64,000 nt of DNA from Curtobacterium sp. MCBA15_008 (GTDB lineage: Bacteria > Actinomycetota > Actinomycetes > Actinomycetales > Microbacteriaceae), in contig NZ_MJGN01000045.1 of NCBI RefSeq assembly GCF_001865065.1, forward strand, positions 233,432-297,431, in the 5' to 3' direction. Below, in pieces: positions 42,069 through 51,018 of the stretch. The notes under the pieces are model-generated. The model saw only the letters and a list, made by a program, of their open reading frames with translations. It was not told where the DNA came from and made no database searches. The first letter of the stretch is position 1. Every line of letters begins with the position of its first letter. Position numbers and translations under genes: made by a program.

Positions 42069-43865
42069 ATGTCCAAGCCCCGTCGCTGGGCGCTCCTCAC
42101 CGGAGCGGCGATCGCCGTGAGCGCCCTGCTCGCCGGATGTTCCGGGGGCGGCTCCACCGCGTCCGGTTCCGACTCCGACGAGATCAACTACGCGCTGCCC
42201 GCCAACTTCACGCCGAACTGGATCCTGCCGATCGGCACGGCGTCGCACCTCAACACGAACAACGGTTCGATCGCGCAGTCGCTCTACGAGCCCCTCGTCG
42301 CCTACGACGGGTCGACCGGCAAGATCGCGTGGAACAAGGCCGGCTCCGTCGCCACCGACGCGCAGTTCGCCGCCGACAGCAAGAGCGTCACGGTCACCCT
42401 CGGCGACCGGCACTGGTCGGACGGCAAGCCGATCACGAGCCGCGACGTCGCGTTCTGGTTCAACCTGATCAAGGCGAACAAGGACCAGTGGGGCTCGTAC
42501 TCCGAGGGCAAGGCTCCGGACAACTGGACCTCGTTCACGACCGTCGATGACACGCACTTCACGATCACGTTCGACAAGGCGTACAACTCGGACTGGATGC
42601 TCGCCAACCAGCTGAGCCACATCATCCCGCTGCCGCAGCACGCCTGGGACAAGACGAGCGCGAGCGCGAAGGTCTCCGACGCCGACGAGACCACCGCCGG
42701 CGCGAAGCAGGTGTGGAAGTACCTCAACACCGCGGCCGGCAAGATCTCCGACTACGCCAGCGACGACCTGTGGAAGACCATCTCGGGCCCGTACGGCGTC
42801 AAGTCCTTCACGACCGCGGGCAAGGTCACCCTCGCCGCGAACACGAAGTACGACGGCGGCGAGAAGCCGGCGATCAAGACGGTGAACCTGCTGCCGTTCA
42901 CCACGAGCGACGCCGAGGTCAACGCGGTCCGCTCGGGCGAGGTCGACTACGGCTACATCAACGCCACCGACATGGACCAGAAGTCGTCCTTCACGGCGAA
43001 GGGCTACGACGTCGAGCCGTGGACCGGCTGGGCGATCACGTACATGCCGTACAACTTCAACAACCCGACCATGGGTGCGGTCTTCAAGCAGCTGTACGCC
43101 CGCCAGGCGGTCCAGATGTCGATCGACCAGAAGAGCCTGTCGAAGGTCGTCTTCAACGGCACCGCGACCTCGACCTACGGCCCGATCCCGCAGGCGCAGG
43201 AGTCCGACTACGTCTCGGACGTGCAGAAGTCGAACCCCTACCCGTTCAGCACGAAGAAGGCCAAGGACCTGCTCACCAGCCACGGCTGGACCGAGCAGGG
43301 CGGCACGATGGTCTGCACGTCGCCCGGCACCTCGGACAGCCAGTGCGGCGAGGGCGTCGAGCAGGGCACGAAGTTCACCATGCAGGTGCTCTCGCAGTCC
43401 GGCTCGACCGTGACCGACAACATGATGAGCGCGATCCAGTCGTCGCTGCAGAAGACCGGCATCGGCTTCACCATCAAGACCGCTCCGGTCTCGAGCGTGC
43501 TGTCGCAGACCCCGACCTGCACCGCCGACCAGGCGAGCTGCAAGTGGGACCTGTCGTTCTTCGGGACCGCGGGCAGCTGGTACTTCCCGGCGTACCCGAC
43601 CGGTGAGTCGCTGTTCTCGACCGCCGGCTCGGCGAACTTCGGCAGCTACTCCAACAAGGAGGTCGACGCCCTGATCGACGCGACCACCACCTCGCCCGAC
43701 GCCTCCGCCGTGCAGGACTACAGCGCCGCGGTCGCGAAGGACCTGCCGGTGATCTGGCTGCCCAGCCCGGACTACCAGATCTCGGTGGTCAAGAAGGGCC
43801 TGTCCGGGTTCGACCAGGACTCGCTCGCCAACTTCCACCCCGCCCAGTGGAAGTGGAGCAAGTAG
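42069..43865 (+). CDS. Peptide ABC transporter substrate-binding lipoprotein (family 5)
   Basis: 598 residues. Lipoprotein signal with lipobox SALLAGC. Family 5 markers include NNGSIAQSLYEPLVAYDG and the helix TLGDRHWSDGKPITSRDV. AAGGAG lies seven bases before the ATG at 42069. First gene of the plus-strand operon, but separated from the permease genes by a palindromic repeat at 43878-43925 that may raise the ratio of binding protein to permease. Confidence 0.9.
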   Translation: MSKPRRWALLTGAAIAVSALLAGCSGGGSTASGSDSDEINYALPANFTPNWILPIGTASHLNTNNGSIAQSLYEPLVAYDGSTGKIAWNKAGSVATDAQFAADSKSVTVTLGDRHWSDGKPITSRDVAFWFNLIKANKDQWGSYSEGKAPDNWTSFTTVDDTHFTITFDKAYNSDWMLANQLSHIIPLPQHAWDKTSASAKVSDADETTAGAKQVWKYLNTAAGKISDYASDDLWKTISGPYGVKSFTTAGKVTLAANTKYDGGEKPAIKTVNLLPFTTSDAEVNAVRSGEVDYGYINATDMDQKSSFTAKGYDVEPWTGWAITYMPYNFNNPTMGAVFKQLYARQAVQMSIDQKSLSKVVFNGTATSTYGPIPQAQESDYVSDVQKSNPYPFSTKKAKDLLTSHGWTEQGGTMVCTSPGTSDSQCGEGVEQGTKFTMQVLSQSGSTVTDNMMSAIQSSLQKTGIGFTIKTAPVSSVLSQTPTCTADQASCKWDLSFFGTAGSWYFPAYPTGESLFSTAGSANFGSYSNKEVDALIDATTTSPDASAVQDYSAAVAKDLPVIWLPSPDYQISVVKKGLSGFDQDSLANFHPAQWKWSK

Positions 43866-43877
43866 CAACGTGACCAC

Positions 43878-43925
43878 GGACGGGAGGCGCGGCGCGCGTC
43901 CGACGCGCACCGCGCCTCCCGTCCT
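43878..43925. repeat. Palindromic repeat between binding protein and permease genes
   Basis: Arms GACGGGAGGCGCGGCGCGCG and CGCGCACCGCGCCTCCCGTC around TCCGA. Unlike the other copies it lies inside an operon, directly after the binding-protein stop, in the position of an intra-operon attenuator or mRNA-stabilising hairpin. Confidence 0.85.
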
Positions 43926-43958
43926 CCCCACGTCCCGAACCCGACCATCGGAAGCCGC

Positions 43959-44918
43959 ATGACCACAGCTCTCTACCTCACCAGGCGCGTCCTGCAGGCG
44001 CTCGCGGTGATCCTCATCGTCACGATCGTCGTGTTCTGCCTGCTGCACGCCCTGCCGGGCGGGCCCGCCCGCGGTGTCCTCGGCGTCTCCGCGACGCCCG
44101 CGCAGATCACCGCCTTCAACCAGGCGCAGGGGCTCGACCAGCCGCTGCCCGTGCAGTACTTCCGCTTCCTCGGCCGCCTGCTCACCGGCGACCTCGGCAC
44201 CTCGTACACGCTCAACGAGCCGGTCTCGCAGCTCATCACCGAGCGTCTGCCGAAGACCCTGGTGCTCACCGGGATGTCCGCGGTGCTCGGCATCGTCATC
44301 GCGATCCCGGTCGGCATGTGGCAGGCGGTCCGCCGCAACGGCGCGGTCGACTACGCCGCCACCGCCCTGGCGTTCGTCTTCTACTCGACGCCGGCGTTCT
44401 TCCTCGGCCTCGTCCTCATCATCGTGTTCAGCCAGCAGCTGCCGTGGCTGCCGTCCCAGGCGCCGAGCGGCAACACGCTCGCCGAGGTCTTCCAGGACCC
44501 GGCCGGACTCGTCCTGCCCGTCGTCACCGGAGCCCTCGCGATGATCGCCGTGTTCAGCCGGTACATGCGGGCCTCGACGCTCGAGAACCTGCACGAGGAC
44601 TACGTGCGCACCGCCCGCGCCGGTGGGGCGTCGACGGCGACGATCCTGCGGCGGCACGTGTTCCGGAACTCGCTCACCCCCGTGGTCGCGATGCTCGGCT
44701 ACTACCTGCCGGTCCTGTTCGGCGGGGCGCTCGTGACCGAGCAGCTGTTCAACTACCCCGGCATGGGGCTGCTGTTCTGGAACGCGGCGCAGACCTCGGA
44801 CTACCCGACCCTGCTCGGCTGCGTGCTCGTCATCTCGATCGCGACCGTCGTCGGCACGCTGCTCGCCGACGTCGCGCAGTCCCTGATCGACCCCCGAGTG
44901 AAGGCAGGCCGCGCATGA
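43959..44918 (+). CDS. Peptide ABC transporter permease (OppB/DppB type)
   Basis: 319 residues with six membrane helices. The N-terminal TRRVLQALAVILIVTIVVF, the segment LDQPLPVQYFRFLGRLLTGDLG and the EAA-type loop VRTARAGGASTATILRRHVF are typical of DppB/OppB. ATGA overlap with the next permease. Confidence 0.9.
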   Translation: MTTALYLTRRVLQALAVILIVTIVVFCLLHALPGGPARGVLGVSATPAQITAFNQAQGLDQPLPVQYFRFLGRLLTGDLGTSYTLNEPVSQLITERLPKTLVLTGMSAVLGIVIAIPVGMWQAVRRNGAVDYAATALAFVFYSTPAFFLGLVLIIVFSQQLPWLPSQAPSGNTLAEVFQDPAGLVLPVVTGALAMIAVFSRYMRASTLENLHEDYVRTARAGGASTATILRRHVFRNSLTPVVAMLGYYLPVLFGGALVTEQLFNYPGMGLLFWNAAQTSDYPTLLGCVLVISIATVVGTLLADVAQSLIDPRVKAGRA

Positions 44919-45808
44919 CCGCCGTCCAGATGGCCCCGGAAGCACCCGGCGCACCCGTCACCGTCGCGGCGACCGGCTGGAAGCTCGCCGTCCGCCGCTT
45001 CCGCCACAACACCCTCGCGGTGATCGGCCTCGTCGTGATCGTCGTCATCGTGCTCTTCTGCTTCGTCGGCCCCTTCGTGTACCCGACCGACCAGACCCAC
45101 ACGCAGCTGTCCCAGGCGAACCTCGGCCCGAGCGCCGCGCACTGGTTCGGCACCGACGCGGTCGGCCACGACGTCCTCGGCCGCCTGATGTACGGCGGCA
45201 AGGTGTCGCTCATGGTCGGCATCGCCGCCGGCGTCCTCGCCACCGTGGTCGGCACGCTCTGGGGTTCGGTCGCCGGGTACGTCGGCGGCTGGGTCGACGC
45301 CGTCATGATGCGCGTGGTCGACGCGGGCATCGCGATCCCCGCGCTCTTCATCCTGCTCGTCATCTCCGCGATCACGACTCCAGGCGTGTGGGGGCTCATC
45401 GTCATCCTCGGCTTCGTGTCGTGGCTCGTGCCCTCCCGACTCATCCGCGCCGAGACCCTGACGCTGAAGAACCGCGACTACGTGCTCACCCTGCGCGCGA
45501 TCGGCGGGTCCCACGCCCGCGCGATCGGCCGGCACCTGCTGCCGAACTCGGTGTCCACGATCGTCGTGGCGGCGACGTTCCAGGTCGCCGACGCGATCCT
45601 CCTCGTCGCCTACGTCTCGTACCTCGGCCTCGGCGTGCAGCCGCCGGCGACGGACTGGGGCGGCATGCTGTCGGCGGGGCTCACCGCCGCGTACTCGGGA
45701 CGCTGGTGGCTCATCGTGCCGCCCGGTCTCGCCGTGATCCTCGTCGTCTGCGCGTTCAACGCGGTCGGCGACGGGCTCCGGGACGCCTTCGACGTGAGGG
45801 GCCGCTGA
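44915..45808 (+). CDS. Peptide ABC transporter permease (OppC/DppC type)
   Basis: 297 residues with six membrane helices. Shows HWFGTDAVGHDVLGRLMYGG, the conserved DppC signature after helix 1, and the coupling loop LTLRAIGGSHARAIGRHLLP. Its stop overlaps the ATPase start by one base (TGATG). Confidence 0.9.
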   Translation: MTAVQMAPEAPGAPVTVAATGWKLAVRRFRHNTLAVIGLVVIVVIVLFCFVGPFVYPTDQTHTQLSQANLGPSAAHWFGTDAVGHDVLGRLMYGGKVSLMVGIAAGVLATVVGTLWGSVAGYVGGWVDAVMMRVVDAGIAIPALFILLVISAITTPGVWGLIVILGFVSWLVPSRLIRAETLTLKNRDYVLTLRAIGGSHARAIGRHLLPNSVSTIVVAATFQVADAILLVAYVSYLGLGVQPPATDWGGMLSAGLTAAYSGRWWLIVPPGLAVILVVCAFNAVGDGLRDAFDVRGR

Positions 45809-47490
45809 TGTCCATCCTGACCACCACCGACCTCGGGGTCACCTTCCGCACCGAGTCCGGCACCGTCGACGCGGTCCGCGGCGTCACCCTGCACGTCGAG
45901 CCGGGCGAGACCCTGGCGCTCGTCGGCGAGTCCGGTTCCGGCAAGTCCACGGTCGCGCTCGCCGCCATGGGGCTGCTCTCCGGCAACGCGACCGCCACCG
46001 GCAGCGCGGTCGTCGACGGCCACGAGGTCGTCGGCGCCCCGGAGGACGCGCTCCGCGGCCTGCGCGGCAAGACCGTCTCGATGGTCTTCCAGGAGCCCGC
46101 GACCGCCCTCGACCCGCTCACCCGCATCGGTGCCCAGATCGCGGAGGTGGTCCGGAACCACCGGTCGGTCAGCGCCGCCGACGCGCACGCCGAGGCCGTC
46201 GAGCTGCTCCGCCGCGTCGGCATCCCGTCGCCCGAGCGCCGCGCGAAGGCGTTCCCGTTCCAGCTCTCCGGCGGGCAGCGGCAGCGCGTCGTCATCGCGA
46301 TGGCGATCGCGAACTCGCCGGCGCTCCTCATCGCCGACGAACCGACGACCGCGCTCGACGTCACGGTGCAGGCAGAGATCCTCGAGCTGCTCCGGAAGCT
46401 CGCCGCCGACACCGGCACGGGCGTCCTGCTCGTCACCCACAACATGGGCGTCGTGGCGGACTTCGCGGACCGGGTCGCGGTGATGCTGCAGGGCGAGATC
46501 GTGGAGACCGGGGGCGTCGAGGACGTCCTGCTCCGCCCCGAGCACGACTACACGAAGCGGCTGCTCGCCGCGGTGCCTCGGCTCGCCGTCGCCGGTCCTG
46601 CGTCCGCCACGGACCGCGCGTCCGTCGACGGTCCCGTCGAGCCGGCCGGGAGGCACGACTCGCCCCCGGTGGTCGACCTGCGGGACGTCTCGGTGACGTT
46701 CGGGCGCGGGGCGCGTGCCGTCCACGCGCTGAGCGGGATCGACATCGCCGTGCACGCGGGCGAGACCGTCGGCCTGGTCGGCGAGTCCGGCTCCGGCAAG
46801 TCCACCGCGGCGCGGGTCGCGCTCGGCCTGGTCAAGCCGACGTCCGGCAGCGTGCACCTGTTCGGCTCCGACCTCCGCACCGCGAAGGGGCGCGACCGTC
46901 GTGCGCTCCGGTCCGGGATCGGCGTCGTGCTGCAGGACCCGGTGGCGTCGCTCGACGCGCGGATGTCCGTCGCCGAGTGCATCGCGGAGCCGCTCGCCGT
47001 GCACCGCCGGGGGATGTCCTCGGCCGACCGACGTCGACGCATCGACGAGGTCCTCGACGCCGTCCGGCTGCCGCGCACCCTGGCGTCGCGTGCACCGCGG
47101 GAGCTCTCCGGCGGGCAGCGGCAGCGGGTCTCGCTCGCTCGCGCACTCGTGCTGTCGCCACGGCTCCTCGTCGCCGACGAACCGACCAGCGCGCTCGACG
47201 TCAGCGTGCAGGAGACCGTGCTCGAGGTCCTCCGCGAGCTGCAGGGCGAGCTCGGGTTCGCGTGCCTGTTCGTGTCGCACGACCTCGCCGTCGTGCAGCA
47301 GTTCGCCGAGCGGGTCGTGGTGATGCGCCAGGGCGTCGTCGAGGAGCAGGGCACCACCGGCACCACGCTCCTGCACCCGACCACGGACTACACCCGGCGG
47401 CTGCTGGCGGCGGTCCCCGTCCCCGACCCGATCGTGCAACGGCAGCGCCGGGCCGAGCGGCTCGCGACCCTCGCGGCGGTGACCGCGTGA
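45808..47490 (+). CDS. Fused dipeptide/oligopeptide ABC ATPase (OppD-OppF)
   Basis: 560 residues with two complete nucleotide-binding domains. Both carry Walker A GESGSGKST, signature LSGGQRQRV and Walker B LLIADEPTTALDVTV or LLVADEPTSALDVSV. Each half ends with the oligopeptide-transporter C-terminal region (PEHDYTKRLLAAVPRL; PTTDYTRRLLAAVPVP). A linker near residue 265-290 joins them. GTGA overlap with the kinase gene. Confidence 0.92.
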   Translation: MSILTTTDLGVTFRTESGTVDAVRGVTLHVEPGETLALVGESGSGKSTVALAAMGLLSGNATATGSAVVDGHEVVGAPEDALRGLRGKTVSMVFQEPATALDPLTRIGAQIAEVVRNHRSVSAADAHAEAVELLRRVGIPSPERRAKAFPFQLSGGQRQRVVIAMAIANSPALLIADEPTTALDVTVQAEILELLRKLAADTGTGVLLVTHNMGVVADFADRVAVMLQGEIVETGGVEDVLLRPEHDYTKRLLAAVPRLAVAGPASATDRASVDGPVEPAGRHDSPPVVDLRDVSVTFGRGARAVHALSGIDIAVHAGETVGLVGESGSGKSTAARVALGLVKPTSGSVHLFGSDLRTAKGRDRRALRSGIGVVLQDPVASLDARMSVAECIAEPLAVHRRGMSSADRRRRIDEVLDAVRLPRTLASRAPRELSGGQRQRVSLARALVLSPRLLVADEPTSALDVSVQETVLEVLRELQGELGFACLFVSHDLAVVQQFAERVVVMRQGVVEEQGTTGTTLLHPTTDYTRRLLAAVPVPDPIVQRQRRAERLATLAAVTA

Positions 47491-48458
47491 TCGGCGGGGC
47501 ACCGGCTGCGGTGGACCGGCAGACCCTGGGGACGGACGTCGTCGTCGCGGGCGTCGACGTCGGCGGGACGAACACGAAGGTGCTCCTCGCCACCCCGACC
47601 CTCGACGTGATCGACCGGGTCGACCTGCCGACGCCCGCCCACGCGGGCGGAGCGGCGATCGTGACGGCGGCCCTCGGCGCCGTGACCGAACTGCTCGACC
47701 GGCACCGCGCCTCCTTGGCGGGTGTCGGGGTGGGCGCGGCCGGCGTGGTCGACGCGACCACGGGCACCGTGCTCGTGACCGGGAACTCGTTCACGGGGTG
47801 GGCCGGGTTCGGCGTGACCGACGCGGTGACGTCGGCGCTCGGCGTCCCCGCGACCCTCGACAACGACGTGAACGCGTTCCTGCTCGGCGAGGTCGCGACC
47901 GGCGCGGTCGCCGGTGAACCCGACGTGCTCGGGATGACCCTCGGCACCGGGGTCGGTGGGGCGCTCGTGCTCGGCGGTTCGCTGTTCGCAGGCCCCCGCG
48001 GTGCCGCCGGCGAGATCGGCCACGTGCCGGGTTTCGGTGACGCCCTGTGCACCTGCGGGCAGATCGGCCACCTCGAGACCATCGCGGGAGCCCGCGGCAT
48101 CGCCGACCGGTACGCCGAACGGACCGGTCGCCGGGCCTCGGTGCGCGAGATCGCCGAGGCCGCCCGTGCCGGAGACGCCGACGCCGCACGCGTGTTCGAG
48201 ACCGCCGGGTGGGGCCTCGCGCGTGCAGCCCTGCTGACGGCGGGCATCCTCGACGTGACCACCCTCGTCATCGGCGGCGGCATCGCCCGGTCGTGGGACC
48301 TGCTCGAACCGGCCATCACGCGTGCGATCGCGCTCGAGCCGCCGGTGAGCGGGGCGGCGATCCGCCTGGCGCAGTCGACGCTCGGGGCCGACGCGGTCGC
48401 ACTCGGCGCGGCGGCGCAGGTCCGCGACCTCGTCCTCGGCGGCGCCCCCGCGCGCTGA
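47487..48458 (+). CDS. ROK family sugar kinase
   Basis: 323 residues. ATP site GVDVGGTNTKVLL, catalytic Asp in TLDNDVNAFLLGE and GMTLGTGVGGALV. The zinc motif reads CTCGQIGHLETIAG, with His where the third Cys usually stands, so zinc coordination is slightly different from the repressor at 40647. Probably phosphorylates a hexose or amino sugar released from the imported compound. GTG start overlapping the ATPase stop; last gene of the operon. Confidence 0.88.
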   Translation: MIGGAPAAVDRQTLGTDVVVAGVDVGGTNTKVLLATPTLDVIDRVDLPTPAHAGGAAIVTAALGAVTELLDRHRASLAGVGVGAAGVVDATTGTVLVTGNSFTGWAGFGVTDAVTSALGVPATLDNDVNAFLLGEVATGAVAGEPDVLGMTLGTGVGGALVLGGSLFAGPRGAAGEIGHVPGFGDALCTCGQIGHLETIAGARGIADRYAERTGRRASVREIAEAARAGDADAARVFETAGWGLARAALLTAGILDVTTLVIGGGIARSWDLLEPAITRAIALEPPVSGAAIRLAQSTLGADAVALGAAAQVRDLVLGGAPAR

Positions 48459-48494
48459 GCCGTGCGCCCTGCGCCCCGCGTGCCGGGCGCGCTC

Positions 48495-48556
48495 CGCACA
48501 ACGCAAATCGGCCCGAACCACCTGATCTCGTGGTTCGGACCGACTTGCGTTCTGCG
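48495..48556. terminator. Long near-perfect hairpin after the ROK kinase operon
   Basis: Two 27-nt arms (48495-48521 and 48530-48556) pair with three mismatches around the loop CTGATCTC; the inner arm is CCCGAACCAC and its complement. It lies between convergent genes and is a bidirectional terminator candidate. Its sequence is unrelated to the dispersed palindrome and to the hairpin at 29941. Confidence 0.8.
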
Positions 48557-48584
48557 GTGGTGCCGGCGGCGGGCGCCGAGCTGG

Positions 48585-49043
48585 TCAGGCCCGACGTGCT
48601 CCGACGCGCGGCAGCAGCAGACCGAGGACGATCATCGCGACGGCGAGCACGAGGTGCAGGACGTTGTCGGCGCTGTTGAGCGGCACGAAGTTGGCCGGGT
48701 CCGCCATGCCCGCGGTGAACAGGCCGTAGACGAACAGGACCGCGTAGACGATGCCGCCGACGACCAGGTAGAGCCGTGCGCCGCGTGCGCTGCGGGCGGC
48801 GAGCAGCCCGACAACGCCGAACAGCAGGTGCACGATGTTGTGCAGGACGGACACCTGGAACAGGCCGACGAGCATCGCCATCGAGCCGTGGCCGGCGACC
48901 GACATGGTGCCCATGTCCATCGTGAGGCCGGGGACGAAGCCGGCGATGCCGACGAGCAGGAACACGACGCCGAAGACGAGGGCGCCCTTCTGGGTCCAGG
49001 TCGAGCCGTACCCGATCCGGTTGGTGGCTGCGTTGCTGGTCAT
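48585..49043 (-). CDS. DUF4383 membrane protein
   Basis: 152 residues with four predicted membrane helices (GALVFGVVFLLVGIAGFVPG; LFQVSVLHNIVHLLFGVVGL; LVVGGIVYAVLFVYGLF; VLHLVLAVAMIVLGLLLP). HNIVHLLFG and DNVLHLVLA are the repeated DUF4383 signatures. Role unknown. GAGAGAGG precedes the ATG at 49043. Confidence 0.87.
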   Translation of the reverse strand: MTSNAATNRIGYGSTWTQKGALVFGVVFLLVGIAGFVPGLTMDMGTMSVAGHGSMAMLVGLFQVSVLHNIVHLLFGVVGLLAARSARGARLYLVVGGIVYAVLFVYGLFTAGMADPANFVPLNSADNVLHLVLAVAMIVLGLLLPRVGARRA

Positions 49044-49214
49044 GGTGCGACCTCTCTCTCGGCGATTCCGGCGCCCCTGCACCGGATCGGGCGCGATGAC
49101 GCCCACAGCACATTCGGAGCACTCCCCGAGTCGGTTTGCAGGAGAACCCCGCTGTCCACGCAGCGCAGCCGTGCGCTGTGCCGACCAGCAGGCCCCCACG
49201 AGCACTGTGGGGAC

Positions 49215-50102
49215 ATGAGCCAGTACGAGAAGCGCGACCCGAACACCCTCTACCCGAAGCCGCCGTTCCCGAAGCAGGAGCAGTCCCTGCCCGGTGCCGC
49301 CTGGAAGATGGACCCGACGCCCGACCACGGCGAACAGAGCTACGTCGGCAAGGAGCGCCTGACCGGCTTCCGCGGGATCGTCACCGGCGCCGACTCCGGC
49401 ATCGGCCGGGCCGCCGCCATCGCGCTCTCCCGCGAGGGGGCCGACCTCGTGCTCTCGTACCTGCCCGACGAGCAGGAGGACGCCGAGCAGGTCCGTGACC
49501 TCCTCGAGGGCGAGGGGCGCCGCGCGGTGCTCTTCCCGGGCGACATCTCGGACGAGCAGTACTGCGGGGACCTCGTGCAGAAGGCGGTCGACGAGCTCGG
49601 CGGCCTCGACACCCTCGTCATGGTCGCAGGCCGGATGGACAGCAACGAGGACATCCTCACGCTCGACACGTCGATGTTCGACTCCACGTTCAAGACGAAC
49701 ATCTACTCGCTGTTCTGGCTGACGAAGGCCGCGGTCCCGCACCTGGAGCCCGGCTCGACGATCGTCACGACGGGGTCGATCCAGGCCTCGACGCCGTCGC
49801 CGGACAAGATCGACTACGCCGTGTCGAAGGGGGCGATCAAGCTCTTCACCGAGGCGGTCGCCCAGCAGCTCGCACCGAAGGGCATCCGGGTGAACTCGGT
49901 CGCTCCCGGACCGGTGTGGACGCCGCTCCAGCCGGGTTCCGACGACGCCGAGACCGTGTCACACTTCGGCGAGAGCTCGCCGTTCGGCCGTCCGGGGCAG
50001 CCCGCCGAGCTCGGTGCCGCCTACGTGCACCTCGTCAGCCCGGAGTCGAGCTACCAGTCCGGCTCGACCATCACCATCGCAGGCGGGACGCCCGCTTTCT
50101 AG
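49215..50102 (+). CDS. SDR family oxidoreductase (YdaD/YhdF general-stress type)
   Basis: 295 residues. A 45-residue N-terminal extension rich in Pro (YPKPPFPKQEQSLPG) is typical of the YhdF branch. Cofactor motif VTGADSGIGRAAA, and active-site Ser and Tyr-x3-Lys in TTGSIQASTPS and DYAVSKGAIK. It would reduce a small carbonyl using NAD(P)H under stress. ATG at 49215. Confidence 0.88.
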   Translation: MSQYEKRDPNTLYPKPPFPKQEQSLPGAAWKMDPTPDHGEQSYVGKERLTGFRGIVTGADSGIGRAAAIALSREGADLVLSYLPDEQEDAEQVRDLLEGEGRRAVLFPGDISDEQYCGDLVQKAVDELGGLDTLVMVAGRMDSNEDILTLDTSMFDSTFKTNIYSLFWLTKAAVPHLEPGSTIVTTGSIQASTPSPDKIDYAVSKGAIKLFTEAVAQQLAPKGIRVNSVAPGPVWTPLQPGSDDAETVSHFGESSPFGRPGQPAELGAAYVHLVSPESSYQSGSTITIAGGTPAF

Positions 50103-50117
50103 ACGGAACGGCAGACG

Positions 50118-50157
50118 GGCTGGAGGCGCGTGGCGGGCCCGCCACGCGCCTCCAGAC
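50118..50157. repeat. Dispersed GC-rich palindromic repeat
   Basis: Arms GGCTGGAGGCGCGTGGCGGG and CCCGCCACGCGCCTCCAG, with almost no loop. It lies between the convergent SDR and VOC genes and can terminate both. Confidence 0.87.
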
Positions 50158-50172
50158 CGTCACCAGGTCCCG

Positions 50173-50529
50173 TCAGCCCTGCGGCGGCGAGTAGAGCTGC
50201 AGATCGTTGCCCTCGCTGTCCTTGAACGGGACGATCTTGCCCCACGGGTGCTCGCTGATCTCGCCCTGGAACTCGGCGCCCCGCGACCGCAGGTCGGCGA
50301 CCTCGTCCTCGATCGAGCCGTCCGGCTGGAACGAGACGACCGCGCCGCCGTCGCTCGACGCCGATGCCGACTCGCGGCCGTTCAGACCGATCCGCAGGCC
50401 GTTCGCGTCGATCTCGCTCCAGTCGTCGGACTCGCTGGCGACCTCGAGACCGAGCGTGTCGCGGTAGAACGCGACCGCTCGCTGCATGTCGCTGACCGGG
50501 ACCCAGACCGCTGCCACTCCACTTGCCAT
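50173..50529 (-). CDS. VOC family (glyoxalase/bleomycin-resistance fold) protein
   Basis: 118 residues, a single pair of beta-alpha-beta-beta-beta units: AAVWVPVSDMQRAVAFYRDTLGLEV shown by key residues V-S-D-x-x-R-A-x-x-F-Y, then GAEFQGEISEHPWGKIVPFKDSEGN-type second unit with the Gly-Pro-like FKDSEGNDLQL. Function cannot be narrowed. ATG at 50529. Confidence 0.85.
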   Translation of the reverse strand: MASGVAAVWVPVSDMQRAVAFYRDTLGLEVASESDDWSEIDANGLRIGLNGRESASASSDGGAVVSFQPDGSIEDEVADLRSRGAEFQGEISEHPWGKIVPFKDSEGNDLQLYSPPQG

Positions 50530-50696
50530 GGTGATTCCTCTTCCGATGTGTCGGTTGTCGTTCGCGGTGGACGCTAGGAGCCGCGGATGTGCATGGACAC
50601 AGGGGTGGTGGTGTCTCCGAACGCGATGCCGGGGCTCGTGGCACGATCGGCTGCGGGCCCGAGTGCGGGTCCGGACGCATCGACGGGGAGCAGCAC

Positions 50697-50993
50697 ATGG
50701 CAGGCGTGACGCACGTGGTCCTGGTGACCTGGGAGCCGGGGACGGACCGAGCGCGCGAGGCGGACGCCGTCGTCGCGGAGCACCTCGCCCGCATCGACGG
50801 CGTCGAGGACGTCCGGTCCGGCACCAGCGTCAGCACCGAGGGGCTGGAGGGCGGCTTCGACTGGATGCTCGTCGTGCGTTTCCGTGACCGCACGGCGTTG
50901 GCGGGCTACCTGCCGCACCCCGAGCACCGGCCGGTCGCGGAGTTCATCGGTGCCGCGAGCGACCGCGTCGTCGTCTTCGACGTCGAGGACTGA
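50697..50993 (+). CDS. Dabb (stress-responsive A/B barrel) family protein
   Basis: 98 residues matching a single Dabb domain: THVVLVTWEPGTDRARE at the N-terminus, the internal GGFDWMLVVRFRDRTALAGY, and the final HPEHRPVAEFIG with conserved His residues. These are small dimeric proteins of mostly unknown role. GGGGAG lies at good distance from the ATG at 50697. Confidence 0.85.
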   Translation: MAGVTHVVLVTWEPGTDRAREADAVVAEHLARIDGVEDVRSGTSVSTEGLEGGFDWMLVVRFRDRTALAGYLPHPEHRPVAEFIGAASDRVVVFDVED

Positions 50994-51018
50994 GCGCCGC
51001 AGGAGGTCGCAGCCGTGC

